Shown: positions 6,370-13,422 of the stretch, one piece after another
Numbering within the stretch: the stretch's first letter is position 1
Layout: every line of letters begins with the position of its first letter
Source: Eubacterium sp. CAG:274
Lineage (GTDB): Bacteria > Bacillota > Clostridia > Lachnospirales > CAG-274
Reading direction: 5' to 3'
DNA length: 19,796 nucleotides
Assembly (NCBI GenBank): GCA_000432155.1
Contig: FR888501.1
Span: 1 to 19,796 of the forward strand
Notes under the pieces: model-generated
The model's input: only the letters and a program-made list of their open reading frames with translations
Told to the model about the DNA's origin: nothing
Databases searched by the model: none
Translations under genes and position numbers: made by a program

Positions 6370-7650
6370 ATGATTTTAAAAAATGCGTTACATTTTTCTC
6401 TTGAAATTTGGGGTTACATATTCTGTATTATAAGTGCAATCTGTATTCATATTTCAAGGAATATCAACATTAAGGTAAACAGAACCTTATTTTTTCTGCT
6501 GACAACAGATGGATTATTGCTTTTCTTTGACTCCATTGCATGGTTTTTTAGAGGAAATTTAGGAAAAACACAATATTATATTTTAGTTGTTAGTAATTTT
6601 ATGGTTTTCTTACTGGGATATGTACTATTATTTGTTTTTACAAAGCATTTAAAAAATTATATTGAACAAAAAACAAAAGTAAAATCTATTATTGTTCCAA
6701 TAGTTTATGCGTTATGTGCTTTTGCCAGTATTTTAGTTATAATATCTCAATTTACTGATTTTTATTATTATTTTGACAACCATAATTTTTACCATAGAAA
6801 TACATGGTTCCCGTTATCTCAAATATGGGGTATTATAGGCATTATTTTAGATTTGATACTTTTATATAAATACAGAAAATATTTAAGTAAAAAGTATACA
6901 ATATTGTTCATTACATATATGCTTATGCCGGCACTTGCTTTGTTTATTCAAATTTTTCTCTATGGTATTTCTATATTAAATATTGCAAATACCATCATTA
7001 TTTTATTGATGTTTCTTATATCTCAAATAGAGCAAGCTAATACTATTGTAAAGCAAGAAAGATTAATAAACGAGGCTAATATAAACATTACACTATCCCA
7101 AATACAGCCTCACTTTTTATATAATAGTCTGAATATAATAAGATATTTATGTAAACACAATACGGAAGAAGCAGAAAATGCTATAAATGATTTTTCAGAC
7201 TATTTAAGAGGAAATATGTCAGCCCTTTCAAACAAAGAGTGCATTCCTTTTGAAAGGGAATTAAAACATTTAAACAGTTATATAGCCCTAGAAAAAAAGA
7301 GATTTGGTAAAAGACTTACTGTTCAATATGACATACAGGAAAAAGAATTTGTAATACCTGCTCTTTGTTTACAGCCTATAGTTGAAAATTCTATTAAATA
7401 CGGTTTAATGAACAAATTAGATGGTATTACAGTTAAAATTTCAAGTTATAGTGACAAGAAAAACTACATCTTGACAGTTGAGGATAATGGTATAGGTTTT
7501 GATTATGATAATGTAATTAAAGATGGCAAGCCTCATATAGGTATTAAAAATGTAAGGGATAAGCTCCAATTAATGTGTAATGGCCAACTTATTATTGACA
7601 GTAAAATTAATATAGGAACTAAAGTAAATATAGTTATACCAAAGAAATAA
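6370..7650 (+). CDS. LytS-type membrane sensor histidine kinase (orphan)
   Basis: 426 residues. Six or seven membrane segments fill the first half (about 8-28, 38-60, 69-91, 105-127, 147-166, 175-200, 203-218). A linker follows, then a His_kinase domain (PF06580 type) with the phosphoacceptor motif LSQIQPHFLYNSLN (H248). The ATPase domain has LQPIVENSIKYG (N340), EDNGIGF (371-377) and HIGIKNVRDKL (389-399). It should autophosphorylate at H248 and signal to a LytTR or AraC-type response regulator. No response regulator is adjacent on either side, so its partner and signal are unknown. The membrane half has no family I recognise. It is transcribed alone and ends at a terminator shared with the convergent WYL gene. 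Confidence 0.88.
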   Translation: MILKNALHFSLEIWGYIFCIISAICIHISRNINIKVNRTLFFLLTTDGLLLFFDSIAWFFRGNLGKTQYYILVVSNFMVFLLGYVLLFVFTKHLKNYIEQKTKVKSIIVPIVYALCAFASILVIISQFTDFYYYFDNHNFYHRNTWFPLSQIWGIIGIILDLILLYKYRKYLSKKYTILFITYMLMPALALFIQIFLYGISILNIANTIIILLMFLISQIEQANTIVKQERLINEANINITLSQIQPHFLYNSLNIIRYLCKHNTEEAENAINDFSDYLRGNMSALSNKECIPFERELKHLNSYIALEKKRFGKRLTVQYDIQEKEFVIPALCLQPIVENSIKYGLMNKLDGITVKISSYSDKKNYILTVEDNGIGFDYDNVIKDGKPHIGIKNVRDKLQLMCNGQLIIDSKINIGTKVNIVIPKK

Positions 7651-7694
7651 AAAGAGGTTCTATTAATATCATTGTATATTGGAGAACCTTTTTA
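7650..7694. terminator. Bidirectional terminator between the kinase and WYL genes
   Basis: AGGTTCT (7655-7661) pairs with AGAACCT (7683-7689), with an inner AATAT/ATATT stem. An A-run on the left and a T-run on the right let it work for both convergent genes. Confidence 0.85.
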
Positions 7695-7704
7695 CTTTTT
7701 ATAT

Positions 7705-8745
7705 TTATATGTCGTAATTATTTGCTACATTTTTAATATCCTGTTTTATTTCTTCAACAAGGCTTTGTGGCCTTAAAATTTTAATATGTAAACCATACTG
7801 TAATGCCCATTTTCTTATGGCTACATCATTTACAGTTACAATAGCTACAACAGTTTCATCTGTTTCATTTTTAAATTCTATTGCGTTACCAAACCAGTCA
7901 ACAAGTTCTGCCACCATATATTTTTTAGCTAACATTTCTACCCTAATTTCTTTTCCAGAAAACATATAAGTATAATCTGTTGAATGTAAACTTTCTTCTC
8001 CATTTTCAACATCTTTCAAAGGTTTTCTGTTATCTGGTAAAATCTTAATATCTGATATTCTATCTAATCTATAATATGATATTTTGTCATATTTATCGTA
8101 GTTACAAATTAAATAATGTCTGCCATTAGATGCAACCATCTGATAAGGATTTATAATATATCTTTTTGGCTCTCCGGAAGAAGTTTCCTTATAATGATAT
8201 GCCTTATCTGTTCCATATATATTATAGATAAATGAAACCTGTTTATTTTTAGAAATAGCTTCATCAAGAACTTCTATGGTATAAAAAAGCTGTTTATTTT
8301 CGCTACAGTTATTAGGCATACTTTTAATATTCTTCAAATTTGACTTAAAATAAACACTTGAAAGCCCTTCCACTTTTTCTATCAATTCTTTACATTGTTT
8401 AGATGGTATATGTTTAGAAAAAATCAAACTATCAATAATAAGTCTTAATTCTCCATTGGTAAAATCTCTATTTAAGTAAAAATCAGAAAGTATAGTACTC
8501 TCACTTTTGTTTCCATATTTATCTTTTATTATTCGTTGAGTTTCACTATATTCAATGTCATATCCAAAATCAATTAGAGTTATTAAATTTCTTTTTACAG
8601 TCTTTCTATTTACCTCCATATTGTATTTAGAGTTTAGTATTTCAACAATCTCTTTTTGACTTAATCTATGATTTTCGTCAGTATATTTTCTTAAAATATC
8701 AAGTATATTTATAATTAGTAATTTTTTTGGCTGAATTGTATACAT
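7705..8745 (-). CDS. WYL-domain transcriptional regulator
   Basis: 346 residues. The N-terminal winged helix-turn-helix (about 5-68) shows LSQKEIVEILNSKY followed by a recognition-helix region VNRKTVKRNLITL. A WYL domain (about 155-236) has VSFIYNIYG, RYIINPYQMVASNGRHYLIC (HYL replaces WYL) and SYYRLDRIS. A WCX-type C-terminal region (about 258-340) follows. Such proteins act as ligand- or nucleic-acid-responsive repressors and often control phage-defence or DNA-damage genes. The start was set at the ATG at 8745 because GAGG lies 9 bases before it; the in-frame ATG at 8760 has no such site. It lies directly downstream of the PolC-like gene on the same transcript, so it may control that gene. 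Confidence 0.85.
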   Translation of the reverse strand: MYTIQPKKLLIINILDILRKYTDENHRLSQKEIVEILNSKYNMEVNRKTVKRNLITLIDFGYDIEYSETQRIIKDKYGNKSESTILSDFYLNRDFTNGELRLIIDSLIFSKHIPSKQCKELIEKVEGLSSVYFKSNLKNIKSMPNNCSENKQLFYTIEVLDEAISKNKQVSFIYNIYGTDKAYHYKETSSGEPKRYIINPYQMVASNGRHYLICNYDKYDKISYYRLDRISDIKILPDNRKPLKDVENGEESLHSTDYTYMFSGKEIRVEMLAKKYMVAELVDWFGNAIEFKNETDETVVAIVTVNDVAIRKWALQYGLHIKILRPQSLVEEIKQDIKNVANNYDI

Positions 8746-8763
8746 ATTATCAATCCTCATTTT

Positions 8764-9960
8764 TTATTTATCATTGTTAAGACAAAGGGATAGCCAATTT
8801 AACATCATAATTTCTGCTATACACCCTCTATCCCATAAAAATCCATTTTTGTTGCAAAATTCTATACACCATTGTGGAATGTTATGTTTAAGTAATATTT
8901 TTCTATGATTTTCACTTAAATTTTTCCATTTACCTTCATTAATAATTTCAAGACTTTGCTCATATGGCACTCCTGATGCAGAAAGCAATTCTAAAATATC
9001 ATCTCTTGTTGAAATAATAGTTTTTATTGTAGCTAAATTGTTTTTTATCAAATGCTTACCTTTATTATTCCAAGTATTATTAATAGACAAAGCCATTACT
9101 TTCATAATATCAGATATAGTATGTGGATTACAAGCATTAATAACTTCTAATTCTTCTTCTCGGCACATAATAATATTTTTATGTTTAGTATAATAATTTA
9201 TGTATTTCCTTTCATCAAATGGAATAGCAGAAATATTTTGCCTTTTACATTCTTCTATTATTTTATTGGATAAAAGCCTAAAAGTATATAGTGAATTTTC
9301 ATTTATATTAAGAATATTTTTACAATCTAAATAACTAGGGATAATAACCTTTTCATTACAATTTTTACTTTTATACTCTTTCCATTGGTTTGGTAAATCT
9401 ATAACCTTTCCAATACCAGATATTGACTCAATTATTTCTATAATATGCTCCTTTAAATAGTTGGGAACTTTTAATTCAATATTTAGACTTTTGTTATTAC
9501 CAAACAGAAAAATATTATCTAGGCTAAAGCCGTCTTTAATCAAATTTTTACCACAAGAAGGACATATTTTATTTGGCAAATCAAAACCTATTTTTGTATT
9601 GTATTTGTCAGTATCAAAATCAATAAAATGACATTTTGAACATCTATAATGGGGTTTTAAAGGATTTGTTTTTGTTATTCCAACTAAATAGCTTATAATA
9701 GAGTATGTTAATTTACTTTGGGTATATACCATATAAGGCTGTATTTCTTTATTTTCCATAACTTTAGCAAAAATAGTCATATGAATTAAATCATTATTTT
9801 GCTTTAAGTATTTAATTTCACTATCAATTCGATTTTGCACCACTAATGGAATGTTACCGTATAATGATGTGGCTTTTTTGTGACATAAACTTTTCAAATA
9901 ACTTTCAGCATTTTCTATTCTAGGTACATATTTTTCTGTTAAAGAAATTATATTATACAT
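8764..9960 (-). CDS. Degenerate PolC-like protein, catalytically dead (function unknown)
   Basis: 398 residues reading, in order, as a reduced copy of the polymerase core of PolC (DNA polymerase III alpha, Gram-positive type). ATSLYGNIPLVVQNRID (30-46) matches the PolC LYG-PLPEIVxxRL region. GITKTNPLKPHYRCSKC (94-110) and GFDLPNKICPSCGKNLIKDG (125-144) match the PolC zinc knuckle, with C107, C110, C133 and C136 kept. KVIIPSYLD (204-212) matches the IVVPDYMD region. STRDDILELL (317-326) and HNIPQWCIEFC (359-369) match the GCRDDIMVYL and VPDWYIDSC regions. PolC's PDIDLNF, which holds two catalytic Asp, is LNIELKV here (N160, E162); the third Asp (KLDILGH) and PKAHAAAY are also gone. PHP, exonuclease and OB domains are absent. 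It should not polymerise DNA. An AAGGAGAGG site precedes the ATG. Confidence 0.72.
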   Translation of the reverse strand: MYNIISLTEKYVPRIENAESYLKSLCHKKATSLYGNIPLVVQNRIDSEIKYLKQNNDLIHMTIFAKVMENKEIQPYMVYTQSKLTYSIISYLVGITKTNPLKPHYRCSKCHFIDFDTDKYNTKIGFDLPNKICPSCGKNLIKDGFSLDNIFLFGNNKSLNIELKVPNYLKEHIIEIIESISGIGKVIDLPNQWKEYKSKNCNEKVIIPSYLDCKNILNINENSLYTFRLLSNKIIEECKRQNISAIPFDERKYINYYTKHKNIIMCREEELEVINACNPHTISDIMKVMALSINNTWNNKGKHLIKNNLATIKTIISTRDDILELLSASGVPYEQSLEIINEGKWKNLSENHRKILLKHNIPQWCIEFCNKNGFLWDRGCIAEIMMLNWLSLCLNNDK

Positions 9961-10010
9961 AAAAACCTCTCCTTAACCTTTATTTATATATACATTACCA
10001 TAATCTATGT

Positions 10011-10035
10011 CCTAAAAATTACCCACACCTAAAAA
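10011..10035. repeat. Short direct repeat CCTAAAAA
   Basis: CCTAAAAA occurs at 10011-10018 and again at 10028-10035, a 17-base period, in the divergent region between the PolC-like gene and the DUF6774-like gene. It could be part of a regulator site, for instance for the WYL protein, but it is short and may be chance. Confidence 0.25.
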
Positions 10036-10072
10036 CTAAATTTCAAATAGTTATTAATAAAGAATTTTTGCA

Positions 10073-10078
10073 TATAAT
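10073..10078 (+). promoter_or_regulatory. -10 box of the DUF6774-tspO unit
   Basis: A perfect TATAAT lies 26 bases before the start codon at 10105. No convincing -35 box is found at 16-18 bases, so the promoter is weak or activator-dependent. Confidence 0.35.
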
Positions 10079-10104
10079 AATTAACAAAGTACAAGAGGTT
10101 TATT

Positions 10105-10257
10105 ATGAATAGCTGTTCTAATTTATATTTTCTATCAACTATAGCTTGTCAGCTTTCAAAAACAATGTCTAGGGAGGAATTAGCCCTATTATCTGCTGAT
10201 TTAGTTGTTTTAAGTGATATGATTGCCAATATTTTAGTAATGGAAGAAATTAATTAA
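10105..10257 (+). CDS. DUF6774-like micro-protein
   Basis: A 50-residue ORF starting MNSCSNLYFLSTIACQLSKT and ending MIANILVMEEIN. The pattern of an N-terminal Cys, a short hydrophobic helix with IAC, then Ser-x-Glu-Glu-Leu-Ala-Leu-Leu and a final hydrophobic helix fits the small DUF6774 family common in Clostridia, whose function is unknown to me. AGAGG (10094-10098) lies 6 bases before the ATG and a TATAAT box is upstream. It ends 16 bases before tspO, so the two are probably cotranscribed. The family assignment is from memory of the pattern. Confidence 0.7.
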   Translation: MNSCSNLYFLSTIACQLSKTMSREELALLSADLVVLSDMIANILVMEEIN

Positions 10258-10273
10258 CAGAGGAGTTGAATAT

Positions 10274-10744
10274 ATGCCAAAAATAAAAGATAAAAGTGCT
10301 TTAATTATATCCATACTTATTCCTATTGCAGTTGGTGCTTTATCGGCCCTTTTCAGTAACAATATGTCTTCTTATGCTACATTAATTAAACCTCCGTTAA
10401 GTCCACCATCATTTATATTCCCTATTGTGTGGACAATACTTTTTATACTTATGGGTATTTCATCATATATAATTTATAAATCAAAAGACAGCAGCAGGAA
10501 CAAGGCTTTATTTATATATGCTTTGCAATTAGTATTTAATTTCTTTTGGAGTATCATTTTCTTCGGGTATTCTCAATTCTTGTTTGCCTTAATTTGGTTA
10601 ATAATATTAATAGTTATTATAATATTTATGATTGTAAATTTTTATAAAATAAGTCCATTATCAGCTTATTTGCAAATACCTTATCTATTTTGGTGTTTAT
10701 TTGCAACATACTTGAATTTTATGATTTTTGTATTGAATAAATAA
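10274..10744 (+). CDS. tspO: TspO/MBR family membrane protein
   Basis: 156 residues with five hydrophobic helices (about 9-28, 46-69, 78-98, 101-124, 132-154), the TspO/MBR fold. Diagnostic motifs are KPPLSPPSFIFPIVW (39-53), LQLVFNFFWSIIFFG (84-98) and PYLFWCLFATYLN (136-148). Family members bind tetrapyrroles such as protoporphyrin IX and are linked to stress or haem signalling; the role in this anaerobe is not shown by the sequence. It follows the 50-residue DUF6774-like gene with a GAGGAG site between and ends at a terminator shared with modC. Confidence 0.92.
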   Translation: MPKIKDKSALIISILIPIAVGALSALFSNNMSSYATLIKPPLSPPSFIFPIVWTILFILMGISSYIIYKSKDSSRNKALFIYALQLVFNFFWSIIFFGYSQFLFALIWLIILIVIIIFMIVNFYKISPLSAYLQIPYLFWCLFATYLNFMIFVLNK

Positions 10745-10745
10745 T

Positions 10746-10788
10746 AAAAAAGCTGTAAATATTATTTTCAAATACTTACAGCTTTTTA
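10746..10788. terminator. Bidirectional terminator between tspO and modC
   Basis: AAAAAGCTGTAA (10747-10758) is a perfect 12-base complement of TTACAGCTTTTT (10776-10787). It gives an A-run/T-run hairpin that works in both directions for these convergent genes, 2 bases from each stop codon region. Confidence 0.92.
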
Positions 10789-10790
10789 AA

Positions 10791-11810
10791 TTACTTTAAT
10801 AGCATTAGGCTCTCACTATTCACAAACACCTTTGAACCTATTTCTGTATTAATTTCATTAGACCTTTTTAGCCATATGTTTTTCTTCCCACCAGCTACTT
10901 CCAATATGTATACATTTTCAAAAAGAGATTCTACGGTATTTATAACTTTAGCGGTAAATTCATTATCGCCCTTATCAAAGTTAAAATCGTGAGCTCTCAC
11001 TCCTACATATTTTATACTAATATCCACATCAACATTTGTATTTAATACTATATTCCAGTCCTTTGCTAGTATCTTTCTATTTCCTAGTATTTCAATTTCT
11101 GAAATATTTTTACAGCCAGTAAGCATTGCTGTAGCTACATTCTCTGTTGATTTGAATATGCCTTTTGTAGTACCACTAGAACAAACAACACCATCGTCTA
11201 CAACGACTATTTTATCTGTCATTTTATAGATTTCATCTCTATCATGAGAAACAATTAATGCTGTAATATTACATTCTTTAAAAAAGTTAATCATATCTAG
11301 CTGTAGCTGTTCTCTTAAATGAGAATCTAAAGCAGAAAAAGCCTCATCAAGCATTATTATCTCAGGATTTGAAGCAATAAGTCTAGCAAGGGCTGTTCTC
11401 TGTTGTTGACCTCCTGAGATTTGGCTTGGAAATTTGTTTCTTATTTCCTCCAAACCAAACTTTGAAATAAGGCTATTTATTTTCTCTTTTTTGTTTGCTT
11501 TATTTTTTATAACAACAGAAATATTTTTCTCTACTGTCATGGTTGGAAACAAAGCATAATTTTGAAACAAGTACCCTACTTTTCTGTCTTGGGGTTTTAA
11601 ATTAATATTTTTGTCTGAATCATATAAAACCCTATTATTTACAACTATTCGTCCACTATCTGGAGTTATAATGCCTGCAATAGCTTTCAATGTAACAGAT
11701 TTTCCACAACCAGACCTACCTAATATACCAGTTCTTAAACTGTCTGATGAAAAATTAATATCAAGGTTAAAATTGCCTAATTTCTTTTTTATATTTACTT
11801 CTATTTTCAC
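10791..11810 (-). CDS. modC: Molybdate ABC transporter ATP-binding protein
   Basis: 339 residues. The ATPase domain shows Walker A GRSGCGKS (31-38), Q-loop Q83, signature SQISGGQQQR (129-138), Walker B IIMLDEA (151-157) and switch H189. A C-terminal TOBE/Mop-like region (about 270-338) would bind oxyanion and is typical of ModC. It powers molybdate uptake through ModB. The start codon is GTG, overlapping the modB stop as GTGA, with AGGTGG as ribosome binding site, which implies translational coupling. It is the last gene of modABC. Confidence 0.92.
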   Translation of the reverse strand: MKIEVNIKKKLGNFNLDINFSSDSLRTGILGRSGCGKSVTLKAIAGIITPDSGRIVVNNRVLYDSDKNINLKPQDRKVGYLFQNYALFPTMTVEKNISVVIKNKANKKEKINSLISKFGLEEIRNKFPSQISGGQQQRTALARLIASNPEIIMLDEAFSALDSHLREQLQLDMINFFKECNITALIVSHDRDEIYKMTDKIVVVDDGVVCSSGTTKGIFKSTENVATAMLTGCKNISEIEILGNRKILAKDWNIVLNTNVDVDISIKYVGVRAHDFNFDKGDNEFTAKVINTVESLFENVYILEVAGGKKNIWLKRSNEINTEIGSKVFVNSESLMLLK

Positions 11811-12508
11811 TTAGTCCACCTCGATACATTTTTCATACCCTTACCTGTAATTAAATTAATGGCAAGTACAATTACAAAAGCTATAAGAACTATAACACAA
11901 GTCCAAATACCAGCTATATCAAAATTACCACCGGCTACTTCTGACGCAATAGCTACGGATATTGTTCTTGTTTTACCCAGTACATTACCTGCCAACATAG
12001 CAGTTGCACCATATTCGCCAATGGCTCTGGCAAAGGAAAGTATACCACCAGACAACAAACCTGGCATAGCTGTCGGAATAACCACTTTTGTTATTATTTC
12101 AAACTCGCTCATACCTAAAGTTCGCCCAGCATAGATAATATTGCTATCTATTTGCTCAAATGCTGCTCTTGCACTTCTATACATAAGAGGAAAAGAAATA
12201 ACAACAGCAGCAATAACACAACCACTCCAACTTTGAACTACTTTTATTCCTAATTCGTTTTTTAAGAATATACCAAATGGTCGTCTAAGGCTAAACACAA
12301 GGAGCAATAAGTAACCGGCAACTGTAGGAGGTAGCACAAGAGGCATAGTAAAAACTGCATCAATAATCCATTTTGCTCTGTTGTTCATTTTCATTACTGC
12401 TATTGCACCAATTACTCCAAGTATGAAAATAAATATTATTGCAACAAAACCAGTTTTTAAGGATATAAATAATGGACTCCAGTTTATTTTACTTAATACA
12501 TCAAACAT
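11807..12508 (-). CDS. modB: Molybdate ABC transporter permease
   Basis: A 233-residue integral membrane protein with about five or six helices (around 15-38, 48-72, 92-111, 144-163, 200-221). The EAA loop that docks the ATPase is AGRTLGMSEFEIITKVVIP (127-145). The ModB-specific RAIGEYGATAMLAGN (161-175) and PLVLPPTVAGYLLL (56-69) are present. The ATG overlaps the modA stop by one base (TAATG), and the gene's own stop overlaps modC. It forms the membrane channel between ModA and ModC. Confidence 0.94.
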   Translation of the reverse strand: MFDVLSKINWSPLFISLKTGFVAIIFIFILGVIGAIAVMKMNNRAKWIIDAVFTMPLVLPPTVAGYLLLLVFSLRRPFGIFLKNELGIKVVQSWSGCVIAAVVISFPLMYRSARAAFEQIDSNIIYAGRTLGMSEFEIITKVVIPTAMPGLLSGGILSFARAIGEYGATAMLAGNVLGKTRTISVAIASEVAGGNFDIAGIWTCVIVLIAFVIVLAINLITGKGMKNVSRWTK

Positions 12509-13311
12509 TACTCTACACTAAATCCATACTTTGTAAATATTGCCTTTGCATCTTCTGTCTGGAGATATTCTACAAATTCCTTGGCATCTTTCTTTTCTTC
12601 ATCAGTTGCATCACTATTCTTTACTAAACCAACTGGATAAATTACAGGAGTTTTAAGAGCGTCAGCTGGAGCTTCAGCAATAACTTCAACCTTATCAGTC
12701 ATAGATGCTGCATCTGTTGCATATACAACACCAACTTCGTTTGAGCCCTCAGCAACAGCAGTAAGTACAGCAGTTACATTAGCACATTCATTAATATCCT
12801 TTGACATTACATCGTCTAAAATGCCCATATTAGTGAAAATTTCTCTTGAGTATGAACCAACTGGAACATCTTCACCTGCAAGAGCAATATTTTTAGCTGA
12901 TGTAATATTATCAAAACCAGTTACGCTTGTTTCAGCACCTTTTCCCTTAATTAATACTACCTTATTTTCAAGTAAAGGAACTACAGAACCATCTTCAATA
13001 TATCCACCATCTTTAAGCTCATTCATCTGTTTTTCAGCAGCAGAGAAGAATATATCGCAAGATGCACCCTCTGTAATTTGAGTCTTTAAAGTACCAGAAG
13101 AATCAGCATTAAATACAAGCTCAACATTTTCATCTTTCTTTTTGTAGTTTTCAGCAATTTCATTCATAGCGTTAGAAAGAGAGGCTGCAATAAATACATT
13201 TACCTTTGTATTATCAGCTGTTGCACTTGCAGTATCTGTTTTACTACTACTACAGCCACAACCAAACAACATTGTACCACACATAACAAGTGATATTGCT
13301 TTTTTTAACAT
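12508..13311 (-). CDS. modA: Molybdate-binding lipoprotein
   Basis: 267 residues. A signal peptide ends in MLFGCGCSSS; C18 (LFGC) is the better lipobox cysteine, though C20 is also possible. The mature part is a periplasmic-binding fold of the ModA type: VFIAASLSNAM (44-54), FNADSSGTLKTQI, the hinge VPVGSYSREIF, and VVYATDA near the second binding segment. The conserved Ser and Tyr residues that hold the oxyanion appear kept. It captures molybdate (or tungstate) outside the membrane for ModBC. The GGAGG site is good and the gene has its own promoter. Confidence 0.94.
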   Translation of the reverse strand: MLKKAISLVMCGTMLFGCGCSSSKTDTASATADNTKVNVFIAASLSNAMNEIAENYKKKDENVELVFNADSSGTLKTQITEGASCDIFFSAAEKQMNELKDGGYIEDGSVVPLLENKVVLIKGKGAETSVTGFDNITSAKNIALAGEDVPVGSYSREIFTNMGILDDVMSKDINECANVTAVLTAVAEGSNEVGVVYATDAASMTDKVEVIAEAPADALKTPVIYPVGLVKNSDATDEEKKDAKEFVEYLQTEDAKAIFTKYGFSVE

Positions 13312-13343
13312 TTTTTATTCCTCCAAAATATATTTTCTGTAAA

Positions 13344-13373
13344 ATTATATCACAATTTGATACATAGTTTCAA
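13344..13373 (-). promoter_or_regulatory. Promoter of modABC
   Basis: On the minus strand TTGAAA (13373-13368) and TATAAT (13349-13344) are spaced by 18 bases, with TGA making an extended -10. The 5' leader is only about 25 bases, which leaves no room for a molybdenum-cofactor riboswitch. Confidence 0.7.
13348..13362. promoter_or_regulatory. Inverted repeat inside the modA promoter (candidate operator)
   Basis: TATCA-CAATT-TGATA is a perfect 5-bp inverted repeat lying between the -35 and -10 boxes and touching the -10, where a repressor would block RNA polymerase. It is not a match to the E. coli ModE site as I know it. Confidence 0.35.
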
Positions 13374-13375
13374 AT

Positions 13376-13415
13376 AAAAAAGAGTATCAAGAAATAATTC
13401 TCAATACCCTTTTTC
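13376..13415 (-). terminator. Terminator of the purine permease gene
   Basis: On the minus strand a 12-bp stem (13409-13398 with 13393-13382, four G-U pairs, loop of four) is followed by a run of T residues. It separates the permease gene from modABC, so modABC relies on its own promoter. Confidence 0.85.
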
Positions 13416-13422
13416 CATAATT

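Noticed and set aside
8764..9960. The PolC-like gene as a decayed fragment of a duplicated polC
   Set aside because: The frame is intact over 398 codons with a good ribosome binding site and kept zinc ligands, and the compaction is spread along the core rather than being a simple truncation; a recent pseudogene is unlikely, though not excluded.
13312..13343. Molybdenum-cofactor riboswitch upstream of modA
   Set aside because: The leader from the predicted start is about 25 bases, far too short for this riboswitch class.
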